In this document: positions 48,042 through 57,173 of the stretch, piece after piece
Layout: every line of letters starts with the position of its first letter
Numbering within the stretch: the first letter of the stretch is position 1
Origin: Volucribacter psittacicida
GTDB taxonomy: Bacteria; Pseudomonadota; Gammaproteobacteria; Enterobacterales; Pasteurellaceae
Length of the DNA: 64,000 bases
Direction of reading: 5' to 3'
NCBI RefSeq assembly: GCF_004339025.1
Contig: NZ_SMFT01000001.1
Location: 248,001-312,000, forward strand
Translations under genes and position numbers: made by a program
The notes under the pieces: model-generated
Database searches by the model: none
The model's input: the letters and a program-made list of their open reading frames with translations, nothing else
What the model was told of the DNA's origin: nothing

Positions 48042-48704
48042 TTAGAATGTTTTTAATACTAACTTCTCTTTATCAGGGGCAATCATAACGGCTTTTTGCC
48101 AATATTCAAGGGGGATATGCTGTTGATAAAGGGAACGTTGACATACAGAGATAAATTCAGCTTCAAGGGATTGTACATATAATAATCCTTGATGATGATT
48201 CACCCCCGCCATAGCTCGTCCTTGTAATTTACCATAAATATGGATATTGCCTTCTGCGGCGACTTCAGCACCTTGGCTAACATCGCCATTAATAATTAAA
48301 TCGCTATTTTTTGCATAAACAACCTCGCCCGCCTGGAGATTACCGTAGATAATTTTAGGTGGGAGGTAGCCATATTCAGGTAAAATGTCATCAAATTGTT
48401 GGCTTTTGCCTAAAGTGGGTAGATTAGCGGTAAGTATAAGTTCTTTTTCTAGGCTATTTTGCCAATCACTGACCCCAATAAGATGGATATTAAATTGTTG
48501 CAATAGGGTTTTGAGGGCATTGAGATCGACCTTGTGTAGGCTGGGGGTAAATTTTAAGATAACAGGGACATTTTGGAAAAAGTGCGGTGATTTTTTTACT
48601 TTTTTAGTTAATGCTCGCTTAATGACGGTTAAATTATTGCTGTTTAGGGTAATAAAAATTGAGGAGAAATGCCCTGTTTTGAGTTCAATTACATCTTTTG
48701 CCAT
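48042..48704 (-). CDS. minC: Septum site-determining protein MinC, orphan
   Basis: The protein has 220 residues. The N-terminal FtsZ-inhibiting domain (about 1-100) and the C-terminal beta-helix domain are recognisable (DLIINGDVSQGAEVAAEGNIHIYGKLQGRAMAG, about 132-165, then FISVCQRS). In E. coli MinC blocks Z-ring assembly and is placed by MinD. Here minC is followed by the convergent end of sppA, with no minD or minE. The MinD-contact motif RSGQ of the C-domain is replaced by QAGE at 124-127. The neighbour ycgL is retained as in E. coli, so an ancestral minCDE locus has probably lost minDE. Confidence 0.9.
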   Translation of the reverse strand: MAKDVIELKTGHFSSIFITLNSNNLTVIKRALTKKVKKSPHFFQNVPVILKFTPSLHKVDLNALKTLLQQFNIHLIGVSDWQNSLEKELILTANLPTLGKSQQFDDILPEYGYLPPKIIYGNLQAGEVVYAKNSDLIINGDVSQGAEVAAEGNIHIYGKLQGRAMAGVNHHQGLLYVQSLEAEFISVCQRSLYQQHIPLEYWQKAVMIAPDKEKLVLKTF

Positions 48705-48800
48705 AATCTTTCCATTCTTTGGTTAGCCTGTTTTTTATATTAGAGAATTCGGGTAAAATCATCAATAAAATTTTGTTGAAATTGAGAGAAGGAAAGAGAG

Positions 48801-49070
48801 ATGCTTTGTGCTATTTATAAAAGCCGTAAAAAAGTCGGCAGTTATTTATATTTACCCGCAAAAGCAAAATTTGATGGAGTACCTGAAGGTTTATTAAGTC
48901 ATTTTGGTCAGCCAGAATTGGTGATGATCTTTAATTTAGCGGGAAAGAAATCTTTGGCACAAGCAGATAATCAGCAAGTTCAACAACAGATTGAGCAACA
49001 AGGGTATTATTTACAGTTAAGTCAACCCGAAGAAAATTTGTTGGAAACTCATCGTCGTTCTACCTTATAG
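48801..49070 (+). CDS. ycgL: YcgL family protein
   Basis: This 89-residue protein has the YcgL-domain pattern MLCAIYKSRKKVGSYLYL and then GQPELVMIFNL. It is small and soluble. The function is unknown, although the fold is conserved in gammaproteobacteria. GAAAGAGAG precedes the ATG. The TAG stop is part of the TATAG start of a palindromic repeat. Confidence 0.92.
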   Translation: MLCAIYKSRKKVGSYLYLPAKAKFDGVPEGLLSHFGQPELVMIFNLAGKKSLAQADNQQVQQQIEQQGYYLQLSQPEENLLETHRRSTL

Positions 49071-49117
49071 TTATTCCCATTTAAAATAATACGGCGTTGA
49101 TACATCTCGCCGTATTT
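49066..49117. repeat. Truncated palindromic repeat carrying the ycgL stop codon
   Basis: The left end reads TATAGTTATTCCCATTTAAAATA. It is joined to AATACGGCG and CGCCGTATT, which form a 9-base-pair hairpin followed by TTCTATTTATT. The right terminal repeat is missing. The hairpin sits where a terminator for ycgL is needed and also faces the convergent yciU gene. Confidence 0.75.
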
Positions 49118-49122
49118 TCTAT

Positions 49123-49440
49123 TTATTGTTTCCAAATAACGTGAAACTCTCGATTTTCGGCTTGATGAGAAATTAAGAATTTTGCAAAAACATCGTCCAT
49201 AATATCTTGTTCATTAACTAAGCCGATCCAGACTTCAATATATTGTTCGGGATCGATCAAGATTCCCACTTCCATATCCCAATTATCCGCAGTTTCCACC
49301 ACTTCCACCGCTCCTCGTTGTTCAAATTGTAAGTTAAATAGCAAAATATCAGCAGGATCAAGGTGTTCTGGAGCCATTTCAAGAAAGATATCATAAGCTA
49401 AGTCAATGGCGACATCTGGATTAAGTGGTTCGTTCATCAT
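49123..49440 (-). CDS. yciU: DUF440/HI1450 family DNA-mimic-like protein
   Basis: This 105-residue, very acidic protein closely matches H. influenzae HI1450 (E. coli YciU). Segments [25 protein letters not shown] and [21 protein letters not shown] are conserved. HI1450 was proposed from its structure to mimic double-stranded DNA and to bind HU. The dense surface acidity fits. AGAGTATAAAA precedes the start, and ATG ATG gives two possible starts. Confidence 0.93.
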   Translation of the reverse strand: MMNEPLNPDVAIDLAYDIFLEMAPEHLDPADILLFNLQFEQRGAVEVVETADNWDMEVGILIDPEQYIEVWIGLVNEQDIMDDVFAKFLISHQAENREFHVIWKQ

Positions 49441-49500
49441 TTTATACTCTTATAAATTAAAAGAGGTTAATTATAAATATTCGCACTTTTTTGTGCAATC

Positions 49501-49559
49501 TATAATGCTTCTACTTTAAAAATGATGTGACGCCGTTCTATCTTGTCTGTTTAAATGAT
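49501..49559. repeat. Degenerate remnant of the palindromic repeat upstream of proQ
   Basis: TATAATGCTTCTACTTTAAA matches the repeat end with several changes, and GACGCCG with CTTGTCTGTTTAAAT matches the core and right arm. The final end has decayed. It is the most eroded recognisable copy. Confidence 0.5.
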
Positions 49560-49691
49560 ATTTTCTTAATAAAATTTGAGGATTTATATGGATTATCATT
49601 GTCAAATCAGGCGAAATTAAGCTAAACTAGCCGACAATTATTGTCTTTAACAACATTCATTGTAATCAACATATTTATTTTAGGAAAAATC

Positions 49692-50312
49692 ATGGCAGAA
49701 GTTCAAAAACTGACAAATAACAAAGAAATTATTGCCTATTTAGCGGAAAAATTTCCGCTTTGCTTTTGTGTAGAAGGAGAGGCAAGACCGCTAAAAGTAG
49801 GTATCTTTCAAGATTTAGCGGAAGCATTGAAAGATGATGAGAAAGTCAGTAAAACTCAATTACGTCAAGCATTACGTCAATATACCTCTAACTGGCGTTA
49901 TTTACATGGTTGTCGTCAAGGGGCGCAACGTGTAGATTTAGCGGGTAATGATTGTGGTGAATTAGAACAACAACACGTAGAGCACGCCGCTCAGCAATTA
50001 CAGCAAGCGAAAGAAAAATTAGCTCAACGTAGAGCGGAACAGCGTAAAGCTGATGAGCCTAAAGAGAGAAAAAATTTACGTCGTACAAAATCAAAAGACA
50101 ACAAGTTTACCCAACCAAGAAGAACGCAAAAACCACAATTTAATTTAACCCCTGTTAATATGCTTGAGCTACAAAAAGACAGTCAGGTTAAAGTAAAAGC
50201 GGGGCAGCGTTGGCAAAATGCTAAGGTGCTTGATGTGATGAAAGATTCAGCGAGAGTTGAGTTGGATAATGGTTTAGTGATTAATGTTACCGCTGATCGC
50301 TTGTTTACATAG
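49692..50312 (+). CDS. proQ: RNA chaperone ProQ
   Basis: This 206-residue protein has an N-terminal ProQ/FinO RNA-binding domain (about 1-110) with FPLCFCVEGEARPLKVGIF and LRQALRQYTSNWRYLHG. A charged Lys/Arg/Gln linker follows (about 112-155). The C-terminal Tudor-like domain has QVKVKAGQRWQNAKVLDVMKDSARVELDNG. It binds structured small RNAs and 3' ends. The start at 49692 gives MAEVQKL, and the upstream extension is spurious. prc follows, as in E. coli proQ-prc. Confidence 0.95.
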   Translation: MAEVQKLTNNKEIIAYLAEKFPLCFCVEGEARPLKVGIFQDLAEALKDDEKVSKTQLRQALRQYTSNWRYLHGCRQGAQRVDLAGNDCGELEQQHVEHAAQQLQQAKEKLAQRRAEQRKADEPKERKNLRRTKSKDNKFTQPRRTQKPQFNLTPVNMLELQKDSQVKVKAGQRWQNAKVLDVMKDSARVELDNGLVINVTADRLFT

Positions 50313-50345
50313 ATTTTACATAATATTATGTTGAAAAATTAACAG

Positions 50346-50386
50346 AAAACATCACATAAGTGAAATGACTTATGCGATGTTTTTTT
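50346..50386 (+). terminator. Terminator between proQ and prc
   Basis: AAACATC-A-CATAAGT and ACTTATG-C-GATGTTT pair with one internal mismatch and a 6-base loop, followed by a run of Ts. Confidence 0.8.
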
Positions 50387-50413
50387 CATCTTAACTTAAA
50401 AGGATTCTGTTAA

Positions 50414-52435
50414 ATGCAATTCAGTATATACAAAAAAGTGTCGTTTATCTCGTTGATAATGGGCTTTTTACTGTTGGCAAGTGTTTCTATTCATGCCGTT
50501 GAGCCTACGATTAAATTATCCGATATTCAATTACCGCAACTAAGTAATGAGAATAGTTTAGCAACGAAACGTGCGACCACCAGATTAGTCCAATCACATT
50601 ACCGAAAATTTGCTTTAAATGATGAATTTTCGCAAAAAGTTTTTGATCGTTATTTAAATATGTTGGATTTTAATCATAATACTTTTTTGCAATCTGATGT
50701 GGATCAAATGCGAGCGGAATATGCGGATAAACTTGATGATGCCCTTAATGAGGGAAATTTAAGTATTGTCTTTGATATGTATCAACGTATGGTAGAACGC
50801 CGTTATGAACGCTATCGTTATGCTTTATCTCTATTAGATAAGCGACCTGATTTAACAGGAAATGATGTTATTGAGATTGATCGTGAAAAAGCACCTTGGC
50901 CAAAAACGCAACAGGAAGCCGATGAACTTTGGTTACAACGTGTAAAAAATGATGTGATTACCTTATCTTTAAAAGATAAAAAATGGCCTGAAATTAAGAA
51001 AACCTTAACGAAGCGTTATAACCTTGCGATTCGTCGCTTAACGCAAACTAAAGCAGATGATATTACGCAATTATTTTTAAATGCCTTTGCTCGAGAAATT
51101 GATCCACATACGAGCTACCTTGCTCCAAGAACCGCGAAAAATTTTAATGAAGATATGAATTTATCCTTAGAAGGTATTGGAGCAACCTTACAGGCTGAAG
51201 ATGATGAAATTACCATTAAGTCCCTTGTACCAGGATCGCCCGCTGAACGGAGCAAAAAATTATCTTCTGGCGATAAAATTATTGGTGTAGGACAAGAAAA
51301 GGGCGAAATTGAAGATGTGGTTGGTTGGCGTTTAGATGATGTCGTGGATAAAATTAAAGGTAAAAAAGGAACGAAAGTACGTTTAGAAATTGAGCCAGCT
51401 AAAGGGGGAAGACCGAGAGTCGTTACCTTAGTAAGAGATAAAATTCGTATTGAAGATCGTGCAGCTAAATTGACGATTTCTCATATTGATGGGCAAGCCA
51501 TTGCTAGCATCAAAATTCCTGGTTTTTATTTAGGATTAACTGATGATGTGCGTAAATTATTAACGGAAATGCAAGGCAAAGAGGTCAAAGCCTTAGTCAT
51601 TGATTTACGTGAAAATGGTGGTGGTGCATTAAACGAGGCGGTTGAATTAACAGGATTATTTATTAGTGATGGACCTGTGGTACAAGTGAGAGATGCCTTT
51701 GGGCGTATCCGTGTGCATGAAGATCCTGATGCTAAACAAGTTTATACAGGACCTTTAGTGGTAATGATTAATCGCTTTAGTGCCTCTGCTTCAGAAATCT
51801 TTGCAGCGGCAATTCAAGATTATAATCGGGGAATTATTATTGGTCAAAATACCTTTGGTAAAGGTACGGTACAGCAAAGTCGTTCATTAAATTTTGTGTA
51901 TGATTTAAATCAAAATCCTTTGGGGTTTTTACAATATACTATCCAGAAATTTTACCGAATTAATGGTGGAAGTACCCAATTAAAAGGGGTTGCTCCAGAT
52001 ATTAAATTCCCTGAACTTATTGATATGCAAGAATATGGCGAGGATAAGGAAGATAACGCTTTACCTTGGGATAAATTACCTTCCGCCAATTATTCAGAAG
52101 CTGGTAAGGCAAGACAATGGTTAAATCAACTTGAGCAAAATCATCAAGCACGTATTGCCAAAGATCCTGAGTTTATCGCTTTAGCAGGGGATTTAGCGGT
52201 GCGTAATGAAAGGAGAGAGCGTAAGTATCTTTCGCTAAATTTAAAAGAGCGTAAAGCGGAAAATGACAAAGATGATGCAAGACGTTTGAAAAATCTGAAT
52301 GAACGTTTTGCTCGAGAAGGAAAGAAAAAAATTAAAAATCTTGATGCTTTGCCAAAAGATTATGAAGCACCTGATTTCTTCTTAACCGAAGCAGAGAAGA
52401 TTGCAGCAGATCTTAGCAAATTATCACAACAATAA
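50414..52435 (+). CDS. prc: Tail-specific protease Prc (Tsp)
   Basis: This 673-residue periplasmic serine protease has a signal peptide (about 10-29, after which VEPTIK), a PDZ domain (about 235-320, GIGATLQAEDDEITIKSLVPG), and an S41 core. The catalytic serine is in NRFSASASEIFAAAIQDY and the lysine in GQNTFGKGTVQ. It trims proteins by their C-termini, including the murein endopeptidase MepS in E. coli. It is followed on the same strand by the murein cross-link genes ldtD and mepK. Confidence 0.96.
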   Translation: MQFSIYKKVSFISLIMGFLLLASVSIHAVEPTIKLSDIQLPQLSNENSLATKRATTRLVQSHYRKFALNDEFSQKVFDRYLNMLDFNHNTFLQSDVDQMRAEYADKLDDALNEGNLSIVFDMYQRMVERRYERYRYALSLLDKRPDLTGNDVIEIDREKAPWPKTQQEADELWLQRVKNDVITLSLKDKKWPEIKKTLTKRYNLAIRRLTQTKADDITQLFLNAFAREIDPHTSYLAPRTAKNFNEDMNLSLEGIGATLQAEDDEITIKSLVPGSPAERSKKLSSGDKIIGVGQEKGEIEDVVGWRLDDVVDKIKGKKGTKVRLEIEPAKGGRPRVVTLVRDKIRIEDRAAKLTISHIDGQAIASIKIPGFYLGLTDDVRKLLTEMQGKEVKALVIDLRENGGGALNEAVELTGLFISDGPVVQVRDAFGRIRVHEDPDAKQVYTGPLVVMINRFSASASEIFAAAIQDYNRGIIIGQNTFGKGTVQQSRSLNFVYDLNQNPLGFLQYTIQKFYRINGGSTQLKGVAPDIKFPELIDMQEYGEDKEDNALPWDKLPSANYSEAGKARQWLNQLEQNHQARIAKDPEFIALAGDLAVRNERRERKYLSLNLKERKAENDKDDARRLKNLNERFAREGKKKIKNLDALPKDYEAPDFFLTEAEKIAADLSKLSQQ

Positions 52436-52439
52436 TATT

Positions 52440-52461
52440 AAGGGCAAATTTTGCCCTTTTG
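52440..52461 (+). terminator. Terminator between prc and ldtD
   Basis: AAGGGCA and TGCCCTT pair around a small AATTT loop, then TTTTG. It starts four bases after the prc stop codon and ends about 20 bases before the ldtD start. Confidence 0.75.
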
Positions 52462-52480
52462 TCGTTTAGAGGAACTTATT

Positions 52481-54175
52481 ATGTTAATAAAAAAATCGGT
52501 ACATTTTACCAAGTTGGCGTTATTAGGCTATGGATTATCCAGCCTTTATGTACAAGCCAATCAAACAGTTTCATCACAATCGGAGAATGCTAAACAGCCT
52601 ATTATTGAACAAGTTGATTTAGCCCAACAGATTGCTGAACAAACAGATGTTGAATTGATACAGCAGCAAACTCAGCAAAAAATCGCTGAATTGGTGGGAC
52701 AATATTCATTACAGTTTGAACCCTTATTAACTAAAATTTATTCTGAAAATGGGTTTACCCCTTTATGGCAAGATCAAAAAGCCCTTAAACAATTTTTACG
52801 GGAATATAGTGCGTTGGTACTCAGTGGCGTATCAAAAAAATCAGCAGCGAGTTTGGAGGCTATTGCCAGTGCAGAGCCTAATAGCCTTGCTTATGATCTG
52901 CTAGTGACAGATGCGTTTTTAGATTATATGTATTATTCTCATCATTTATTAAAATCCGCCCAACAATGGTTATATAGTCCAAATGCTTATCGAGCAAAAG
53001 CGCCACAAGAACAACAGGTTGAGGCTTGGTTAAGTGCGGTCAAAAATGGCGATAATTTTACCTTTGTCCAATCACTTTCTTCAAATAATCATTTATATCA
53101 ACAAACCTTAGATTATTTAGCCGAACAGCTTGCTCAACAATCTTTTGAGCAAACGGAAAAACATTTGGAAATTAGCAGTACTTTACGTCCAGGCACAAAT
53201 TCGCCTGAAGTCGCAGTTTTAATAAAAATGCTTAAAGGAAAACATTTATTACCTGCCCAAACCCCCGAGCAAAATGATTATAGTCCAGAGATTGTTGCGG
53301 CGGTAAAAAATTTGCAGGAAAAAAATGGACTAACCCCTGATGGGATTGTGGGCAACGCCACTCGTATGGTATTAAATAATCCAACGGGTAAAGCCTTATT
53401 ATATAAACTTGCTATTAATGCTCAGCGTTTGAAAGTGCTTCCTGATTTTCAAAATGGTTTATTTGTGAATGTGCCAAGTTATCAATTACAATATTATCGT
53501 GACGGCGAGTTAGCCTTAACCTCAAGGGTTATTGTAGGCACGAATGCTCGCAAAACCCCTGTAATGTATAGTGAATTAAGTAATCTTGTGGTTAATCCGC
53601 CTTGGAATGCACCTGTAAGATTAATTAATGAAGATATTATTCCTAAAGTGCGTCAAGATCCAAGTTATATTTACCGTAATGGCTATACCATTATTGATAG
53701 CAAAGGGCGTAGCATTGATCCTTATACCATTGATTGGGAAAATATGACGTCAAAAAACTTCCCTTATCGTTTACGTCAAAGACCTGGCGATGACAGTGCT
53801 TTAGGACGTTATAAATTTAATATGCCAAGTTCTGATGCCATTTATTTGCATGATACGCCTCGCAAGGATTTATTTTCCCGTAAAAATCGTGCATTAAGTT
53901 CAGGTTGTGTGCGTGTTGAAAAATCTGATGAATTGGCGACAATGTTATTGAATGAAGCAGGTTGGAATGAAACAAGAAAACAAAATGCCTTAGCAAGCAA
54001 ACAAACGACTTCTGTACCGATTAAAGGAAAACATCCTGTCTATTTATATTATGTTACCGCTTGGGTTGATAAACATCAGGTGCATCAACTACCTGATATT
54101 TATCATTATGATACAACACCAAACCTAAATAATATAAATTGGTCGGTAATTAGTAAGTTTTTGTTGGAAAACTAG
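52481..54175 (+). CDS. ldtD: L,D-transpeptidase LdtD (YcbB)
   Basis: This 564-residue protein has an N-terminal signal or anchor (about 8-28), a helical domain, a peptidoglycan-binding domain (about 245-290, VAAVKNLQEKNGLTPDGIVGNAT), and a YkuD catalytic domain (about 320-510). The catalytic cysteine is in LSSGCVRVE and the histidine in AIYLHDTP. It makes 3-3 (mDAP-mDAP) cross-links in the cell wall. The ATG at 52481 follows AGAGGAACTT. The order ldtD-mepK-gloC matches E. coli ycbB-ycbK-ycbL. Confidence 0.94.
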   Translation: MLIKKSVHFTKLALLGYGLSSLYVQANQTVSSQSENAKQPIIEQVDLAQQIAEQTDVELIQQQTQQKIAELVGQYSLQFEPLLTKIYSENGFTPLWQDQKALKQFLREYSALVLSGVSKKSAASLEAIASAEPNSLAYDLLVTDAFLDYMYYSHHLLKSAQQWLYSPNAYRAKAPQEQQVEAWLSAVKNGDNFTFVQSLSSNNHLYQQTLDYLAEQLAQQSFEQTEKHLEISSTLRPGTNSPEVAVLIKMLKGKHLLPAQTPEQNDYSPEIVAAVKNLQEKNGLTPDGIVGNATRMVLNNPTGKALLYKLAINAQRLKVLPDFQNGLFVNVPSYQLQYYRDGELALTSRVIVGTNARKTPVMYSELSNLVVNPPWNAPVRLINEDIIPKVRQDPSYIYRNGYTIIDSKGRSIDPYTIDWENMTSKNFPYRLRQRPGDDSALGRYKFNMPSSDAIYLHDTPRKDLFSRKNRALSSGCVRVEKSDELATMLLNEAGWNETRKQNALASKQTTSVPIKGKHPVYLYYVTAWVDKHQVHQLPDIYHYDTTPNLNNINWSVISKFLLEN

Positions 54176-54264
54176 GCAAATTTAAGTAGAATAAAAAACC
54201 TGTTATTATAACTTTTTCATTTAAAAGTGCGGTTCGTTTTTTTACTTTTTAATAGATATTATTT

Positions 54265-54825
54265 ATGAATGAAATTAATCATCATCGCCGTAAATGGCTC
54301 TCCCTTGGCGGTATTGTTTTAGGGGCAACATTATTACCTAATACCTTATTTGCTTCTGTTTCTACAGCAAAACCTCGTATCCTAAAATTTAGGAACGTGA
54401 ATACAGGAGATCGATTAAGTTTAGATTTTGTTGCAGGCAAAGGGTTTTCTAGTGCGAATTTAAAAAAACTAGATTATTTAATGCGTGATCGTCGCACTAA
54501 CCAAGTGCATAAAATGGATGTGAATTTGTTTAGTAAATTGCATCGAATTCATCGCCAAATTGGTGTACCTAATGCAGAAATTCTCATTATTTGCGGTTAT
54601 AGAGCGCCAGCAACGAATGCGAAAATGCACCAACGTAGCCGTGGGGTTGCCAGCAATAGTTATCACACCAGAGGACAAGCCATTGATTTTCGTTTGCAAG
54701 GTGTAAGCCTAGCCAAAGTAAAGCAAGTTGCTGAAAGCCTAAAAAATGGTGGCGTAGGTTATTATCCAAAAAGTAATTTTATTCATATTGATACGGGGCC
54801 AGTGCGTACTTGGCGAGGAAGTTAA
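54265..54825 (+). CDS. mepK: Murein endopeptidase MepK (YcbK)
   Basis: This 186-residue protein has a twin-arginine signal (HHRRKWLSLGGIVLGATLLPN), so it is exported folded by Tat. The DUF882/peptidase M15-like domain shows metal ligands in SNSYHTRGQAIDF and NFIHIDTGPVR. MepK cuts 3-3 cross-links, the bonds made by LdtD encoded just upstream. The length is the same as E. coli YcbK (182). Confidence 0.94.
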   Translation: MNEINHHRRKWLSLGGIVLGATLLPNTLFASVSTAKPRILKFRNVNTGDRLSLDFVAGKGFSSANLKKLDYLMRDRRTNQVHKMDVNLFSKLHRIHRQIGVPNAEILIICGYRAPATNAKMHQRSRGVASNSYHTRGQAIDFRLQGVSLAKVKQVAESLKNGGVGYYPKSNFIHIDTGPVRTWRGS

Positions 54826-54857
54826 AAAAATTAAAATTTAGACCGCACTTATTTGTT

Positions 54858-54890
54858 TAGCCGTTTACTGAAAATAAACGGCTATTTTAT
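54858..54890 (+). terminator. Hairpin between mepK and gloC
   Basis: TAGCCGTTTA (54858-54867) and TAAACGGCTA (54875-54884) form a perfect 10-base-pair stem followed by TTTTATAT. It lies about 30 bases after mepK. An uptake signal complement (about 54842) lies just before it. Confidence 0.7.
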
Positions 54891-54906
54891 ATCTCAAGGA
54901 GGTATT

Positions 54907-55542
54907 ATGAATTTAGAAATCATTCCTGTTACAGCTTTTCAGCAAAATTGTTCATTAATTTGGGATCAAGATAAGAATGCCGCCATCATTGATCCAGGCG
55001 GTGAAGCAGAGAAATTAATTCATCGTATTGAAGAGCTAGGCTTAAATTTGACGAAAATATTATTAACCCATGGGCATCTCGATCATGTAGGCGCAGCTGT
55101 GCAATTAAAACAGCATTTTGGGGTACAAATTATTGGTTCAAATTATCAAGATAAATTATTATTCGCCACTTTACCACAACAATCACAACGTTTTGGCGTT
55201 GAGGAAATTGAGGCTTTTCAGCCAGATCAATGGTTAGCTGGTGAAGGGGAAACCTTATCCCTAGGCGAATTTCAATTTGAGGTTTTACATTTACCAGGAC
55301 ATAGCCCAGGGCATATTGGTTTTATTGAACACCAAAAAAACATCGCTTTCACTGGTGATGTATTATTTAAAAATAGTATAGGTCGTACTGATTTACCCGG
55401 TGGAGATTATGATACGCTAATACATAGTATTCATAACAAACTGCTCCCTTTAAATGATGAAATGATCATTATTCCAGGGCATGGTGCTTATACCACCTTA
55501 GGGGCAGAAAAGCGTAGCAATCCTTTCTTAAAAAAAGAATAA
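54907..55542 (+). CDS. gloC: Glyoxalase II-type metallo-beta-lactamase fold hydrolase GloC (YcbL)
   Basis: This 211-residue MBL-fold enzyme has the dinuclear zinc motif LLTHGHLDHVGA, the second histidine in LHLPGHSPGHIGF, the bridging aspartate in AFTGDVLF and the last histidine in IPGHG. It hydrolyses S-lactoylglutathione to D-lactate in methylglyoxal detoxification. AAGGAGGT precedes the ATG at 54907. The open frame to the left is spurious. Confidence 0.94.
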   Translation: MNLEIIPVTAFQQNCSLIWDQDKNAAIIDPGGEAEKLIHRIEELGLNLTKILLTHGHLDHVGAAVQLKQHFGVQIIGSNYQDKLLFATLPQQSQRFGVEEIEAFQPDQWLAGEGETLSLGEFQFEVLHLPGHSPGHIGFIEHQKNIAFTGDVLFKNSIGRTDLPGGDYDTLIHSIHNKLLPLNDEMIIIPGHGAYTTLGAEKRSNPFLKKE

Positions 55543-55588
55543 TCGTTTCCATTAAAAAAACTAGGCACAAGGTAAGTTTGCAAATAAA

Positions 55589-55620
55589 AATACCGAGTAT
55601 CAGAATACTCGGTATTTTTT
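55589..55620. terminator. Bidirectional terminator between gloC and satP
   Basis: AATACCGAGTAT (55589-55600) and ATACTCGGTATT (55605-55616) form a perfect 12-base-pair stem with a CAGA loop and T/A tracts on both sides, between converging genes. Confidence 0.88.
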
Positions 55621-55635
55621 CAATCTCTAAATAAT

Positions 55636-56199
55636 TTATTTTGGTTCACCAATAGGTAATATGGTTTTACCATAAGCCTCATTTAAGATTTCCGCAGTGG
55701 CTAAATAGAAAGCACATAATGCGGTTAATAATCCCAAATAGCCACCAATATTGACAATACTATGGTTACCTGTGGCATCACCAATGGCTAAGGCATAAAA
55801 GGTCAAGGTTAAACAGAAGAAAATCGCTTGTAATGCTTTCGCTTTTTTCAGTGTTGCTAAGAACATCATAAGGGTAAAGGTTCCCCAAGCGGTTAAATAC
55901 CAAGCGATAAAGGTTGCTGGTGTTTCACCTTTGAAAAAGACAATAAATAATGCCCAAGACCACCAAAAAGCCCCATAGCTATTAAAAGCAGTAAAACCAA
56001 AAGTATTACCTTTTTTAAACTCAAACATACCTGCAATCATTTGAGCGGTACCGCCAAAAGCAAACGCCATCGCAATGACTAAACCTAAGCTCTTGCTATC
56101 AAAAATACCCGCATTCACTAAACATAATAACCAAGTGGTTAATGCAAAGCCACAAAGACCTAATGGACCAGGATTGGCATATTGATTTGTTGTTGACAT
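55636..56199 (-). CDS. satP: Acetate/succinate transporter SatP (YaaH family)
   Basis: This 187-residue membrane protein has six helices and the family motif NPGPLGL at residues 9-15. It also has the helix GLVIAMAFAFGGTAQMIAGMFEFKKGNTFGFTAF typical of AceTr channels. It moves acetate or succinate with protons. The gene is a single transcription unit ending at a shared terminator. Confidence 0.92.
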   Translation of the reverse strand: MSTTNQYANPGPLGLCGFALTTWLLCLVNAGIFDSKSLGLVIAMAFAFGGTAQMIAGMFEFKKGNTFGFTAFNSYGAFWWSWALFIVFFKGETPATFIAWYLTAWGTFTLMMFLATLKKAKALQAIFFCLTLTFYALAIGDATGNHSIVNIGGYLGLLTALCAFYLATAEILNEAYGKTILPIGEPK

Positions 56200-56356
56200 A
56201 AATTTTCCTTTAAGAAGTTAGAAAGGCGCTAATATACACTTAAGCAGGATTAAGGCTCAATATAAAGATAGGCTATTTTAAGAATATTTTGGATATATTT
56301 CTTAAGTTAATATAAGTTTTTACTATATAGCTTTATCACTTTAAAGAAGCCAAGCA

Positions 56357-56464
56357 TATAGTCGTTTCCAATTTAAAATGAGACAAGGCGGTACGCCGAA
56401 GACAGTATAAGTAGTACGGCGAGGCGTACCAACGCTGTATCATTTTTAAAGTGGGACGACTATA
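56357..56464. repeat. Full-length palindromic repeat at the yacL stop codon
   Basis: This 108-base copy has ends TATAGTCGTTTCCAATTTAAA and TTTAAAGTGGGACGACTATA. The core is GGCGGTACGCCGAAGACAG with AGTACGGCGAGGCGTACC. It ends 2 bases before the complement of the yacL TAA. It is nearly identical to the copy at 17312. Confidence 0.9.
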
Positions 56465-56466
56465 GA

Positions 56467-56814
56467 TTAAAACGTAATATAGGCTTCCAATAATTTTATA
56501 AAGTCTTCTAAACCACAAATGGCGACTGATTCTGAATCATAATAATGAAAATCTTGCTCTAATTGTTCAAGATCCTGCTGTTCAGTGGCTAAACAATTCG
56601 CTTGGCAAATGACCTGCTGGTGATCAATATACAAACTATATTCTTTGCCGATAATTTTCTGTGTTTTTATTTTATAAGTGGGAACAAGTTGTGCAAGAAT
56701 TTGTTGAGCAAGTGCTGTATTCATTTCTATATTTAGCCAATGGGCAAAAGCCTCATGTTCCATAGAACATTTTACTGAGGTTTGTCCAAGATATTGGCTA
56801 AATTGAAAATCCAT
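56467..56814 (-). CDS. yacL: YacL family protein (UPF0231)
   Basis: This 115-residue acidic protein has the family layout: MDFQFSQYLGQTSVKCSMEHEAFAHWLN at the start and HYYDSESVAICGLEDFIKLLEAY at the end. No function is established. It follows erpA by 17 bases on the same strand and is probably cotranscribed with it. Confidence 0.88.
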   Translation of the reverse strand: MDFQFSQYLGQTSVKCSMEHEAFAHWLNIEMNTALAQQILAQLVPTYKIKTQKIIGKEYSLYIDHQQVICQANCLATEQQDLEQLEQDFHYYDSESVAICGLEDFIKLLEAYITF

Positions 56815-56831
56815 ATAAAAAATTTAAATGA

Positions 56832-57173
56832 TTAGATACTGAATGATGAGCCACACCCACAGGTTGTTGTTGCATTTGGGTTGGTTACCACAAATCTTGA
56901 ACCTTCTAAGCCCTCGGTATAATCTACTGTACCGCCAATCAAATATTGTAAGCTCATTGGATCTATCACTAATTGCACACCCGATTTTTCAATAGTCAGA
57001 TCTCCCTCATTGACTTTTTCATCAAAGGTAAAACCATATTGAAAACCGCTACAACCTCCACCTGTGATATAAACACGCAATTTTAACGCATCATTTTCTT
57101 CTTCGCTGATTAAGGATTTCACTTTATTTGCCGCTGCATCAGTAAAGGTTAATGGCACCACAACATCACTCAT
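56832..57173 (-). CDS. erpA: Iron-sulfur cluster insertion protein ErpA
   Basis: This 113-residue A-type carrier has the three cluster cysteines: one in [13 protein letters not shown] and two in the C-terminal TTCGCGSSF. ErpA delivers clusters to IspG/IspH, respiratory enzymes and others. The start [14 protein letters not shown] matches the family. The window also encodes dxs and ispA of the pathway whose later steps need ErpA. Confidence 0.96.
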   Translation of the reverse strand: MSDVVVPLTFTDAAANKVKSLISEEENDALKLRVYITGGGCSGFQYGFTFDEKVNEGDLTIEKSGVQLVIDPMSLQYLIGGTVDYTEGLEGSRFVVTNPNATTTCGCGSSFSI

